A DNA stretch of 64,000 bases from an uncultured Flavobacteriales bacterium. Lineage in GTDB: Bacteria; Bacteroidota; Bacteroidia; Flavobacteriales; Crocinitomicaceae. The notes below the pieces were generated by a model. The model worked only from the letters and a program-made list of their open reading frames with translations. It had not been told where the DNA came from and made no database searches. The stretch covers positions 49,533-113,532 of the forward strand of contig CAMLRS010000012.1 of the NCBI GenBank assembly GCA_946482515.1, read 5' to 3'. This document shows positions 17,769 through 25,890 of this stretch, one piece after another; position 1 is the stretch's first letter, and every line of letters begins with the position of its first letter. The translations under genes were made by a program, and so were the position numbers.

Positions 17769-18320
17769 ATGAATCATCTAATTTATTCCATTATCCTTCT
17801 GGCTACCACTCATCTTGCTTCAGCACAATCCACTATCCCGGATACGATGGTAAAATCCAATAAATCAGCGTCAAATTATTATTATATTGATGGGATAAAG
17901 GTACGCGGTCATTCCAATTTACCTAAATCTGCAATTGAAGAAGTAACGGTAATCACAGGCGGTCTACCAGGCGATTATAGTCAAGCAAGCAGTGGCTGCA
18001 TCTTTCGGATTGAGAAAAAAGAGAACGAGTCCTCTCAGCCGAAAGAAGACGACGGTCGTCCACAGGACAATTATCCGGAAACAGCCTCATTTAATTTAGT
18101 GCCTAATCCCGCAAGTGAAATAGTAGAAATCTCACTGATAAATGAAGAATTTATAGGAGGGAAGGTCGTCCTCCTTTCATTGTCAGGTGATGTTTTGTTG
18201 GTTTTGGAGATGAAAGGAATAACAGAGCTCGTCGATGTCACAAAGTTCTCTCCAGGCTCTTATGTTGTATTTATTGAGAAAAACGGAAAAACCATATCTG
18301 AAACCCACATTATCAAATAA
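17769..18320 (+). CDS. Small T9SS-secreted protein with TonB-plug-like segment
   Basis: 183 residues from ATG 17769, chosen because it gives a signal peptide (MNHLIYSIILLATTHLASAQ). Residues about 35-85 read YYYIDGIKVRGHSNLPKSAIEEVTVITGGLPGDYSQASSGC. This strongly resembles the plug motif of Bacteroidota TonB-dependent receptors, but there is no barrel. The C-terminal 75 residues are a type A T9SS sorting domain (FNLVPNPASEIVEISL ... SGDVLLVLEMKG ... FSPGSYVVFIEKNGKTISETHIIK). It would be exported and attached to the cell surface. Located between the two duplicated blocks. Function unknown. Confidence 0.8.
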   Translation: MNHLIYSIILLATTHLASAQSTIPDTMVKSNKSASNYYYIDGIKVRGHSNLPKSAIEEVTVITGGLPGDYSQASSGCIFRIEKKENESSQPKEDDGRPQDNYPETASFNLVPNPASEIVEISLINEEFIGGKVVLLSLSGDVLLVLEMKGITELVDVTKFSPGSYVVFIEKNGKTISETHIIK

Positions 18321-18375
18321 CGTCCCTCCAACGGACTAATTTCGGTTGATAATGATAGGGGTTAACCTTATATCT

Positions 18376-18403
18376 GGTTCGACTTATGCACTGACTTGCG
18401 CAC
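18376..18403 (+). repeat. 28-bp end element, left end of copy B
   Basis: Same element as at 16159 with one base changed, again followed by a hairpin terminator (18414-18448). Confidence 0.6.
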
Positions 18404-18413
18404 CAACGACCCT

Positions 18414-18448
18414 AAAGCCTTATCCAGTCTTGGATGAGGCTTTTTTTG
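18414..18448. terminator. Hairpin terminator in copy B
   Basis: Same hairpin as at 16197-16231. It probably ends transcription of the T9SS gene upstream and of the ankyrin gene from the other side. Confidence 0.7.
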
Positions 18449-18545
18449 AATCGGAACAAGTCTGGACACTAAAGACAGGAACTTTGTAAAAAACCATATT
18501 TGATACGACTTTCAGAGTGTATTAGCTGGTTCGACAATTACAGGT

Positions 18546-19208
18546 TTAAATAACATACGCTTTCAAAAAGGGATATTCGTCGATTTTACCTTTAAGAAAC
18601 TCAGTTGATTCTGCGTCTAGTTCGCTGATTGTTGCACCAGCTTCAAACAACAGTCTAAGGCACTCATATTGATGCCAAATATTGCCTTCGTCGTTTGAGG
18701 TTAAACAGTGAACCGCCCAATGCAATGGTGTACAATCGTGGTTCTTGTCTTTTAACGTGAAATCCGCACCCGCTTCTAAGAGTTTCTTAACGAGAAAATC
18801 TCTTCCGCAAAAGGACGCCCAATGTAATGTACTCGCTCCGTCAGAGTTACCAACCGAGTTCACATCTGCACCTTGTTTAATCAAGTAGACACCTACCTTT
18901 TCAGCATGGAGACTAGCGGAAGCCAGTAAAGGTGAATCATCCCCATTTATAAAGCGATCCCCTTCTATTCGTACGCCATGTTTTATGAGTATTTCTGCAA
19001 ACCGTAACGCATTATCATCGGACAATTTTCCGGAAATCACAGGATCGCAAATTCGATGAAGCGGGTGTGCTTTGGTTCGGCAGAAAAACTCAAACGGGAT
19101 AGTAATACCTTCATCTGCTAATTGAGGTTTATGCGATAACAGGGGGTCTAATTTTTCAAACGCACCTTGCTCGATAAATCTCCGTACTCTATTGTTCCGA
19201 AAAAGCAT
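18546..19208 (-). CDS. Ankyrin-repeat protein, copy B
   Basis: 220 residues, identical in protein sequence to the product at 16329-16991: about three to four ankyrin repeats (GADVNSVG, TLHWASFCGRDFLVKKLLEAGADF, TPLHWAVHC), no signal peptide. Perfect identity means either a very recent duplication or strong gene conversion between copies. Confidence 0.85.
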   Translation of the reverse strand: MLFRNNRVRRFIEQGAFEKLDPLLSHKPQLADEGITIPFEFFCRTKAHPLHRICDPVISGKLSDDNALRFAEILIKHGVRIEGDRFINGDDSPLLASASLHAEKVGVYLIKQGADVNSVGNSDGASTLHWASFCGRDFLVKKLLEAGADFTLKDKNHDCTPLHWAVHCLTSNDEGNIWHQYECLRLLFEAGATISELDAESTEFLKGKIDEYPFLKAYVI

Positions 19209-19285
19209 TTCGATATTTTAGTCTGCACTAAAGATAGCTTTCCCAGGTCTAAATTGATTATCTTTAACCTTCTATTTTGCTTACA

Positions 19286-19618
19286 ATGAGAAACTTTTTA
19301 TTTATATCCCTTTTGGCTCTAACTGCATTCGGATGCGGTCAGTCCGCAGATAGCAAATCCAATTCTGAAAAACAATCAATAGTTTCTCCTGATAAGCCGG
19401 AAACTAACCCACAAAATGCTAGTGATGGTGAAACCATAGCATTAACCTCTAATATCACTTGCCCTAAGTGCGGTTTTACAGCAAAAGAAAAAATGCCAAC
19501 GGAAGTTTGTCAAATCGCGTATACGTGTAAAAAATGTAAAACTACCATGAACCCAAAAGAGGGAGATTGTTGCGTTTTCTGCACTTATGGAGATCACAAA
19601 TGTCCGTCGAAGCAATAG
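19286..19618 (+). CDS. Zinc-ribbon lipoprotein, copy B
   Basis: 110 residues, identical to the product at 17069-17401: lipoprotein signal ending in Cys17, flexible linker, C-terminal domain with CPKCG, CKKC and GDCCVFCTYG. Divergent from the ankyrin gene, with about 77 bp between starts that is also identical in both copies, so expression should be the same. Confidence 0.82.
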   Translation: MRNFLFISLLALTAFGCGQSADSKSNSEKQSIVSPDKPETNPQNASDGETIALTSNITCPKCGFTAKEKMPTEVCQIAYTCKKCKTTMNPKEGDCCVFCTYGDHKCPSKQ

Positions 19619-19660
19619 TGCGCCCATCGTGGTTTTTGATAAGTTATTAAGAAGATTTTT

Positions 19661-19688
19661 GGTTCGACTTGTGTAGTGAAGTGCGCAC
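19661..19688 (+). repeat. 28-bp end element, right end of copy B
   Basis: Identical to 17444-17471. Here it is followed at once by the A-rich leader and the AAATGCCCGC hairpin, unlike copy A where the long inverted repeat intervenes. Confidence 0.6.
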
Positions 19689-19706
19689 AGAGCAACAAAA
19701 AATGAT

Positions 19707-19738
19707 AAATGCCCGCGATAAGCGGGCATTTGTTTTTT
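19707..19738 (+). terminator. Terminator of the AAATGCCCGC family
   Basis: Perfect stem AAATGCCCGC / GCGGGCATTT around a 5-nt loop, followed by seven Ts. Ends the zinc-ribbon lipoprotein copy B. Confidence 0.85.
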
Positions 19739-19852
19739 TACTTTATTCCACTTGAGCGATGATTACGGATCAGTGCATAAAGCTGGATTAATAGCAACAA
19801 AAAGAATCCAATCTTTCTTACTTTTCTGAACCGTGATCTGAAGGCTATTGCT

Positions 19853-21031
19853 TCAATCAACAATAGCTTCTGCTTCTGCTTTCGACAATTTGATGAGTCC
19901 GATCCGGTCTAAATTCCCCATGATCTTTACCTGAACCAGGATGTTCAAACCTTTGTCTTCGGTTTGAATCAAATCACATGCGGTTATCGGAACATTTTTC
20001 CCGAGGTATTTTTTTCCGACCAATTCACCGGTAGCCGGATCATAAACACTCACTAACAGCTGGTTGCTTCTTGTTGATGACACATACACTTTATAGTCTG
20101 TGTCGCTGATTGAAATACCGCGGATCAAAACCGGTTTTTCCGATGCCAGTTCCGAAATCCCCTGCGCAGGAATAGATTCTGCAATATCAATCGCGGTTGG
20201 GTTCAGTGTAACGCCCGGGTTATAGTACAAATTGTCATAAGAAAAACGTGCTAAAGAGAAACGCGATGCTCCCAAAGGAGACAGCGCCGATAACCCACCG
20301 TTAAATCCGGCACCGTTGTAAACTCCTGCAAAGCTGAGATCGGGGTTCAGGAAGATCAGGGAAAAGCTGTAATTGTAAAATCCGTTCATTACAATGTAAT
20401 CCTGTTCCGGTGTTGAGCTCACGAAGAATGGAATTCTGTTTCCGTTATACGTTACATGATTGACAATACGTTCTTCCACATCGGTAAAAATGTTTACACT
20501 TCCTGATTGTTCAATGGCAGATAGGTCGCCCGAAAGCCGGTGAATTCCGGTTCTGTAGCTCAGTCTGTCGTAATTCTGGATATACAGATTTTGTCCGGAG
20601 TTATAAGCCGCGGTAGGGTAAAGAACATCGGAAAAACTGGCAATCTCCGTTGTCGTATGAGCAGCTTCGTCAATTTTCAAAACGTAGGTAAACAAACCAA
20701 CAGCATCCATACAAACCAGGTAATTTTGCCCATTCACTTTAATCAGGTTCGGAACGGCATTCACATAGTTGGAAGGCAATTCATAGTTCCAGACAAATTC
20801 GCCGGTGTTGTCAATTTTCATTAATTGAATGCGCCAGCCATCATAAGCACTTACAACGATATAACCGTCATTGCTTTCAGAAGTTGTCATTCCCAAAGGA
20901 TGAAAATGTTTGTTTCCGTTTTGATCATCATAGATCTTGATGAATGAATCTTCGGGTTTGGCGTCTTTTTTGCACCCCGAAAAACCAACAGCTATTCCCA
21001 AAAACAGCATGCAATAGATAAATTGTCTCAT
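19853..21031 (-). CDS. Lipoprotein, uncharacterised, propeller-like
   Basis: 392 residues. A lipoprotein signal peptide ends at the lipobox in FLGIAVGFSGC, followed by KKDAKPED. The mature part has repeated blade-like strands (SNDGYIVVSAYDGWRIQLMKIDNTGEFVWNYELP; DKGLNILVQVKIMGNLDRIGLIKLSK) that suggest a beta-propeller similar to those in Bacteroidota surface lipoproteins. It is the last gene of the minus-strand operon with the barrel, DUF1501 and DUF1800 genes, 12 bp after the barrel gene. Probably outer-membrane attached. No enzymatic motif seen. Confidence 0.75.
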   Translation of the reverse strand: MRQFIYCMLFLGIAVGFSGCKKDAKPEDSFIKIYDDQNGNKHFHPLGMTTSESNDGYIVVSAYDGWRIQLMKIDNTGEFVWNYELPSNYVNAVPNLIKVNGQNYLVCMDAVGLFTYVLKIDEAAHTTTEIASFSDVLYPTAAYNSGQNLYIQNYDRLSYRTGIHRLSGDLSAIEQSGSVNIFTDVEERIVNHVTYNGNRIPFFVSSTPEQDYIVMNGFYNYSFSLIFLNPDLSFAGVYNGAGFNGGLSALSPLGASRFSLARFSYDNLYYNPGVTLNPTAIDIAESIPAQGISELASEKPVLIRGISISDTDYKVYVSSTRSNQLLVSVYDPATGELVGKKYLGKNVPITACDLIQTEDKGLNILVQVKIMGNLDRIGLIKLSKAEAEAIVD

Positions 21032-21043
21032 AATAATCTCAAA

Positions 21044-21901
21044 TTAATACCTGCTTTTTCTCAAAATCCCGAGGGAAATGGAGTTGTCGATAGGGAAGAT
21101 AATGCTCAGCTGAATGTCCAGATTGAATAGCTTTAACTGATCCATTGCATCGAGGTATTGAACGGTCAAACCGGTATAGTCGGCGTACCGATTCCGGTCG
21201 TTTACCATAGAACGGAACCCGTAGCGGAAATTACTTTCCAGGCTGATGGCGAAATAATTGGCAAACCAGGTGAATCCTGCTCCTGCAGAAAGACCAAAGT
21301 TTCCTTTGTTCATGTGTTTGGTAAGATCTGCTTCACCGGTCTGATCGGCAGTTTCTTTGTCTACATCATTGTCGATCGTATTGTCATAGAATATCGTTTT
21401 TCGTGCATGGTGCCCGAAGCTCATGAAGATTCCTCCCTGAACATAAGGCGAGAATTGCGAAAAGGTAAAATCATAACGGGCCAAAAGGGGGAGATTTACG
21501 CCTGACAACTTCTGCTGGTGCATCATTTCAATGTTGAAATCGGAACCGTTTACCGTATCTGACCAGGAATAGGCAGTAGAATAGTTGAAACTGGTTGTTT
21601 GAAATGAGGGTTCAAAAACAAACGAAAGTTTCCTTGTAAACGAATAGGAAAAATACACCCCGAACTGCGAACCTTTATTCTGCCCGAGTGATGCGTATTT
21701 TTTTTCCTGATCGGTTGCGGAAGACTGCGGTGTATTCACCAGAACATGATAGTCTTCAACTACTTGTGCGCCGCCGAAATTGATTCCGCCTGTTACACCG
21801 ACATACATTTTCTTTTGACGGTAGACGTGGTAGTTTTGAGCTTGCAGATGCTGACTGAATGATAAAATGAAGATGAAAAGTACAATTTTTGTGAGCATCA
21901 T
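21044..21901 (-). CDS. Outer-membrane beta-barrel protein, PorT-like
   Basis: 285 residues with signal peptide (MMLTKIVLFIFILSFSQHLQA). The body alternates amphipathic strands: MYVGVTGGINFGGAQ, FGVYFSYSFTRKLSFVFEPSFQTTSF, LPLLARYDFTFSQFSPYVQGGIFMSFGHH, NFGLSAGAGFTWFANYFAISLESNFRYGF. This is typical of PF13568-type outer-membrane beta-barrels. Its start overlaps the DUF1501 stop by 4 bp (21898-21901), so translation is coupled. It may anchor or help display the secreted DUF1501 partner; that is inference. Confidence 0.8.
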   Translation of the reverse strand: MMLTKIVLFIFILSFSQHLQAQNYHVYRQKKMYVGVTGGINFGGAQVVEDYHVLVNTPQSSATDQEKKYASLGQNKGSQFGVYFSYSFTRKLSFVFEPSFQTTSFNYSTAYSWSDTVNGSDFNIEMMHQQKLSGVNLPLLARYDFTFSQFSPYVQGGIFMSFGHHARKTIFYDNTIDNDVDKETADQTGEADLTKHMNKGNFGLSAGAGFTWFANYFAISLESNFRYGFRSMVNDRNRYADYTGLTVQYLDAMDQLKLFNLDIQLSIIFPIDNSISLGILRKSRY

Positions 21902-23547
21902 TTAGAAAGAATTACTTTTTCAGTGAGAACAACCGTTTCATTCGCCGTAAGGGTTACAAAATAAGTCCCGTTGGCATATCGCGACAAATCGAAATCGAAG
22001 AAATGTTCTCCCGGACCGGCATGTGTGCTGTGAATAGATCCGATCGTTCTTCCCGAAATGTCTTTTACTTCTATGGCTACCATCGCTTCTTTTTGCAGCG
22101 AGTATTTGATGTTTATTCCCGAATTGGCAGGATTCGGATAACATCTCATCCAGAAATTTTCCTTGAATAATTCGTTTGTACTCAATTCCTTGCAGTGAAT
22201 ATAATCAACGCGGTTATCAATATAATCTTCAAATTTCACATGCTCGATGGCCTCATCTGTAGCTCCGAACCAGTCTTTCACAACCGAACTGAAAACCTGG
22301 CGGTAATCATACTGTAAAGGAACATTCCCATACTCCAGATTCTGTAGATCAGGATTGGTTCCGTAAACTCCGGGATTCAGACAGGTTCCGTAGATGAGCA
22401 TCGGCGCTGCATTTCCGTGATCGGTTCCGTAACTTGCGTTGGATGCTGCCCGGCGACCAAATTCAGAGAATGTCATGGTTAATACACGATCTGCCAAACC
22501 AAGATTCGTCAAATCATCGTAAAACGCTTTAACTGCCGAAGAAATATGATAGAGTAACGCCGCGTGCGAGCCCATGGTGGTGTTATTGTTCACCACCTGG
22601 TTGGCATGTGTATCAAACCCGCCGATTCTGCAAAGGAAAATCTTTGTTCCGATTCCACCGCTGATCAGGCGTGAAACAATTTTTAATTGCGGTGCCAGCG
22701 GATTGTTCAGTGAACCGCTCGGCGCGATATAAGGATAGAGATCAGGATAGACAACACCTGAATTTGTTCCGGCATCATAAACGTCTCTCAGGCGTTCTGC
22801 ATAACTGTTCGACTGCCGTTCAATCTGCATGATGTATTCAATTTCATCTCCTGCGTGCGTATCGGGGAAGTTCAGTGGCGGCTCTGCTCCGACACTGTTT
22901 ATCAGATCATAGAACGCATTCGGGTTTTGGATGGAAAGTCCGGCCGGGATTCCCTCGTTTCGGTGGAATGCCAGTGAAACTCCGGTTCCTATTTCAAGTG
23001 CCAGCGGATCGGGAACGGTTGGATTTGGATAACCTGTTGGATAATCGGGGTAGTAATGTTCAAAATAACGACCCATCCATCCGGAATTGAAATATTCGTT
23101 GTAATCACCACCCATATACCAGACATCCCGGCTACGGAAGTGAGAACCGTTCATATTCTCATAAGATACATTTTGAACAATTGCCAGGTTCCCTTCGTCG
23201 TACATGGCTTTTGTTCCAACCATATCCGGGTGAAGTCCAATTTGCTTGTTGCTCGGCAAATTAGGATCAAGTGTAATGTATTGTCGTGTTCCGCTTGACG
23301 GAATGGCAATATTCGGTCGCAAGTTATAGTAAAGCCCGTATTGATCGATCGGAATGACCATATTCAAACCGTCGTTCCCGCCGTGAAGCTGGATCAATAC
23401 GAGTATTTTATCGTTCAGGCTCGATTTGGCTAATTTCTGTAAAAGTCCGCTTGGTTCAGCCGCGAATAAGGAAACACCATTTAATTTTAACAACGCTCCT
23501 GTTCCCAATAAGGACGATATGCGTACAAAATCTCTTCTATCCATCAT
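21898..23547 (-). CDS. DUF1501 protein with T9SS sorting domain
   Basis: 549 residues. N-terminal twin-arginine-like leader (MMDRRDFVRISSLLGTGALLKLNG). The DUF1501 body is of the sulfatase/alkaline-phosphatase fold class, with LVLIQLHGGNDGLNMVIP, SWMG-like GWMGRYFEHYYPDYP, GGFDTHANQV, TMTFSEFGRRAASNASYGTDHGNAAPM and the LQYDYRQVF segment. The last 85 residues are a type A T9SS sorting domain (MRCYPNPANSGINIKYSL ... NGTYFVTLTANETVVLTEKVILSK). DUF1501 genes are almost always paired with DUF1800, as here. Substrate unknown. Confidence 0.9.
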   Translation of the reverse strand: MMDRRDFVRISSLLGTGALLKLNGVSLFAAEPSGLLQKLAKSSLNDKILVLIQLHGGNDGLNMVIPIDQYGLYYNLRPNIAIPSSGTRQYITLDPNLPSNKQIGLHPDMVGTKAMYDEGNLAIVQNVSYENMNGSHFRSRDVWYMGGDYNEYFNSGWMGRYFEHYYPDYPTGYPNPTVPDPLALEIGTGVSLAFHRNEGIPAGLSIQNPNAFYDLINSVGAEPPLNFPDTHAGDEIEYIMQIERQSNSYAERLRDVYDAGTNSGVVYPDLYPYIAPSGSLNNPLAPQLKIVSRLISGGIGTKIFLCRIGGFDTHANQVVNNNTTMGSHAALLYHISSAVKAFYDDLTNLGLADRVLTMTFSEFGRRAASNASYGTDHGNAAPMLIYGTCLNPGVYGTNPDLQNLEYGNVPLQYDYRQVFSSVVKDWFGATDEAIEHVKFEDYIDNRVDYIHCKELSTNELFKENFWMRCYPNPANSGINIKYSLQKEAMVAIEVKDISGRTIGSIHSTHAGPGEHFFDFDLSRYANGTYFVTLTANETVVLTEKVILSK

Positions 23548-23554
23548 CGTTGTT

Positions 23555-25198
23555 TTAAAATAATTGGTATTCGGGTGATTGCATCATAGCCGTTACAAGC
23601 GATTCTAGCTGCAGGCGCACATTGACATCGCTGCCCGTACTCAGATAGTTGTTCCATTCATCGGTCCACATTGCGGCTGGAAGCTGGTCCAGTAGAACAT
23701 TGTCGCGGAAATAGCCGAACCGCGTTGCATCTATCGCTATCGGGAATAACCAGCCAACCAGTTCCTGTACAAGGATTGTTGCATCTCCCGGATTGGAACA
23801 GTTTACGTTTACGAAGTCTACTATGTCGAGACGAACGAGAACACCACCTGTTCCCGAAAAACCTGCAATCAGTAATTCGGAGAATTTGTACCTGTTCGCC
23901 AAATAATTCGATGAGATCCAGTACCGGTGAAAATCGGGAAGCTGATAATACGGTTCGTAACCGGCAACATCGTATGGTTCAAAGAACGGAAGTCCCTGAA
24001 CATCCAGCTGGCCTATAAGCTGACTGTACATTTCGTAATGCGCTGCCAACTGCGAAGTACTATCCGGAACCGTTAAGTTAAACAGGCGCAGTGTTCCGAT
24101 TACGAGATCCATTGGAGATTTAATGATTGCTCCGATGTTATTATCGCTGGTAGGAACCGTGTCCAGATCATAAAAATGCTCACTCTGGAAAAGCACTTCC
24201 AGAACCGAAGTGATAGCGTAATTATTACTCACCAGGATAGTTGCCAATGGTTCAATAATATCCGTCTCAATTTCCGGTGTTATCATATAATAGACAAACT
24301 CACGGTAGATTCTTCTGCAAATATGTTTTGCTGTATGGGGAGAATTAAAGACCATTTCGATCAGGTCATCCAATTCATCATAAACTGCAGGAATCAATGC
24401 ATCCGTTCCAACAACACTTCCGGTTTGAATGGCAGTATTATTAAAGGCAGAAGTAAACTGTTTTGCGGTTACATCGTGCTGAGAAGAAACCGTACCGTTT
24501 CCTTTTACCTTTCCGGTAGGAATAGTGGTTGCTGCATCTATTGTCTGGAAAGACGGATCAATTCCCCAGCCCGTAAAACTTTTTGTCAGGGCTTGTACAT
24601 CTGCTTCTGTGAAATTGGTGTAGTTTCCAATGCTTATTTCTTCTCCCTTTCCAACGGTGTACAGTTCCAGGAACTCGCGTGCAAAGTTTTCCTGCGGAAC
24701 TCCTTTAATGTTCAGGTTCCCATCCAGGTGAAGGAGCATTCCGTTATCGATGCAAAGCGCTTTTGTTAGTGCTTTATAATTCCCCAACGCATAAAACCGG
24801 AGTAAGCGGAGGTAATCAATTGCGAACTGCGGATTCCCTTCAATACGGCTCATAATCATCGGGAAATGTGTATGGTAGAACCAAACCATTCGTTCCGTTA
24901 GATTTGTTCCGGAACTGCGCATGCTTTCCATCCACCAGCTTCGGGTGTAATCCGACAAAGTAAGGCTGTCCTGGTTTGCGTTTACCGTATTTGGATAAAC
25001 CCAATCGGTACCGCTCATAGGATCAACCGGAAAAACGGGGGGGGAGACAGCTTGCGTTAATGTTGTAAAAGCTGCCTGAGCTGTCATTCCCGCAAACGTG
25101 GAAATATCTTGTATTCCGGGACCAAAAGTAGCACGCCGCAATAAATGCGCAGCCTTCTGAGCGCCCAAAGCACCTGTAATCGGACTGAGTGAGGCCAT
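23555..25198 (-). CDS. DUF1800 family protein
   Basis: 547 residues. Family signatures are clear: QKAAHLLRRATFGP near the N-terminus, MVWFYHTHFPM, NFAREFLELYTVGKGE, ALTKSFTGWGI, HICRRIYREFVYYM and SPMDLVIGTLRLF. There is no obvious signal peptide from the chosen ATG. It heads the operon with the DUF1501 gene 7 bp downstream. DUF1800/DUF1501 pairs are widespread in Bacteroidota and Planctomycetes, and their biochemical role is not established. Gene order suggests the four products form one cell-envelope system. Confidence 0.9.
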   Translation of the reverse strand: MASLSPITGALGAQKAAHLLRRATFGPGIQDISTFAGMTAQAAFTTLTQAVSPPVFPVDPMSGTDWVYPNTVNANQDSLTLSDYTRSWWMESMRSSGTNLTERMVWFYHTHFPMIMSRIEGNPQFAIDYLRLLRFYALGNYKALTKALCIDNGMLLHLDGNLNIKGVPQENFAREFLELYTVGKGEEISIGNYTNFTEADVQALTKSFTGWGIDPSFQTIDAATTIPTGKVKGNGTVSSQHDVTAKQFTSAFNNTAIQTGSVVGTDALIPAVYDELDDLIEMVFNSPHTAKHICRRIYREFVYYMITPEIETDIIEPLATILVSNNYAITSVLEVLFQSEHFYDLDTVPTSDNNIGAIIKSPMDLVIGTLRLFNLTVPDSTSQLAAHYEMYSQLIGQLDVQGLPFFEPYDVAGYEPYYQLPDFHRYWISSNYLANRYKFSELLIAGFSGTGGVLVRLDIVDFVNVNCSNPGDATILVQELVGWLFPIAIDATRFGYFRDNVLLDQLPAAMWTDEWNNYLSTGSDVNVRLQLESLVTAMMQSPEYQLF

Positions 25199-25535
25199 AA
25201 GTAACTAGTTGCGTTTAGTATAATGCAATTACTTTTCAAGAACATAAGCCGGGGTAAGCAAAGAAAAATCTGGTTCTTGAAAAATGTTTACCTAAGGTAG
25301 AATTTTGTTTTTAGGATTTCAAATAGAATAAGCGGGTAACGGAAATTTAATCTGATTCTAAAAATTACCGCGTAGTTAGTTTTCGCATCTTGCGCACAAA
25401 AATAAAAGAGCAGTCCGCCGTGGTGGATTGCTCTTTTATTTTTCCCTCTACACTCACGCTTTTGAATTGTTCAATGCTCCTTTTCTTTGAGTGTGAGCTT
25501 GGAATTTCAATTACTTTTAAATTCTAAGATTAAAA
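25199..25535. other. Intergenic region upstream of the DUF1800 operon
   Basis: 337 bp, AT-rich, no convincing ORF. It holds the promoter region of the minus-strand operon and a strong hairpin at 25401-25440; just before the hairpin is TTGCGCAC, the tail of the 28-bp element family. Confidence 0.5.
25401..25440. terminator. Bidirectional hairpin terminator
   Basis: AATAAAAGAGCA-type arm pairs with TGCTCTTTTATT; the inner part (GTCCGCC / GTGGAT) continues the stem. T-runs on both strands. No plus-strand gene ends just upstream, so it may insulate the following zinc-ribbon gene. Confidence 0.7.
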
Positions 25536-25775
25536 ATGATGTCCTTACATAAATGTCCAAATTGCTTAGAAGAGCGTTTTTCATGGCAGAATGACCACGA
25601 AGTTTCCTCATTAACAATCTGGGATTGTTGGGATTGTGGTTACAGAGCTTTTGAGGATGAATCTTTAGAGTCACCTTGTCCAGATTGTCAGTATAAATAT
25701 CGAATGCAATTAGAAGATGAAGTTTCCAAATATTGGTGGTGTACTAAATGCGAAACGAAAACGCTATTGACATAG
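25536..25775 (+). CDS. Small double zinc-ribbon protein
   Basis: 79 residues, cytoplasmic. Cysteine pairs CPNC, CWDC, CPDC and CTKC fit two zinc ribbons or one long rubredoxin-like ribbon. No catalytic domain, so it is probably an adaptor or nucleic-acid/protein binder. A second ATG directly follows the first. The gene is AT-rich, stands alone and ends 8 bp before a 28-bp end element with the AAATGCCCGC terminator, like the lipoprotein copies. Not assigned to a family. Confidence 0.7.
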   Translation: MMSLHKCPNCLEERFSWQNDHEVSSLTIWDCWDCGYRAFEDESLESPCPDCQYKYRMQLEDEVSKYWWCTKCETKTLLT

Positions 25776-25782
25776 CACTGTC

Positions 25783-25810
25783 GGTTCTACTTCTGTACCG
25801 AATTGCGCAC
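25783..25810 (+). repeat. 28-bp end element (diverged)
   Basis: GGTTCTACTT ... TGCGCAC; same length and ends as the elements bounding the 1,313-bp repeats, with a changed middle. Confidence 0.5.
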
Positions 25811-25828
25811 TCAACAACAAAAAATGAT

Positions 25829-25853
25829 AAATGCCCGCTTTTGGTGGGCATTT
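25829..25853 (+). terminator. Terminator of the AAATGCCCGC family
   Basis: AAATGCCCGC pairs with GTGGGCATTT; preceded by the same AACAAAAAATGAT leader as at 19690-19706. T-tail is weak (TTTGCTGTTT). Confidence 0.7.
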
Positions 25854-25890
25854 GCTGTTTAACTCCTATCTTCATTTATATTTTAAGCTA

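Larger units (their letters stand above)
18376..19688 (+). repeat. 1,313-bp direct repeat, copy B
   Basis: Second copy of the 16159-17471 block in the same orientation, with 904 bp between copies. One difference seen, inside the left 28-bp element (T16172 versus C18389). Confidence 0.95.
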
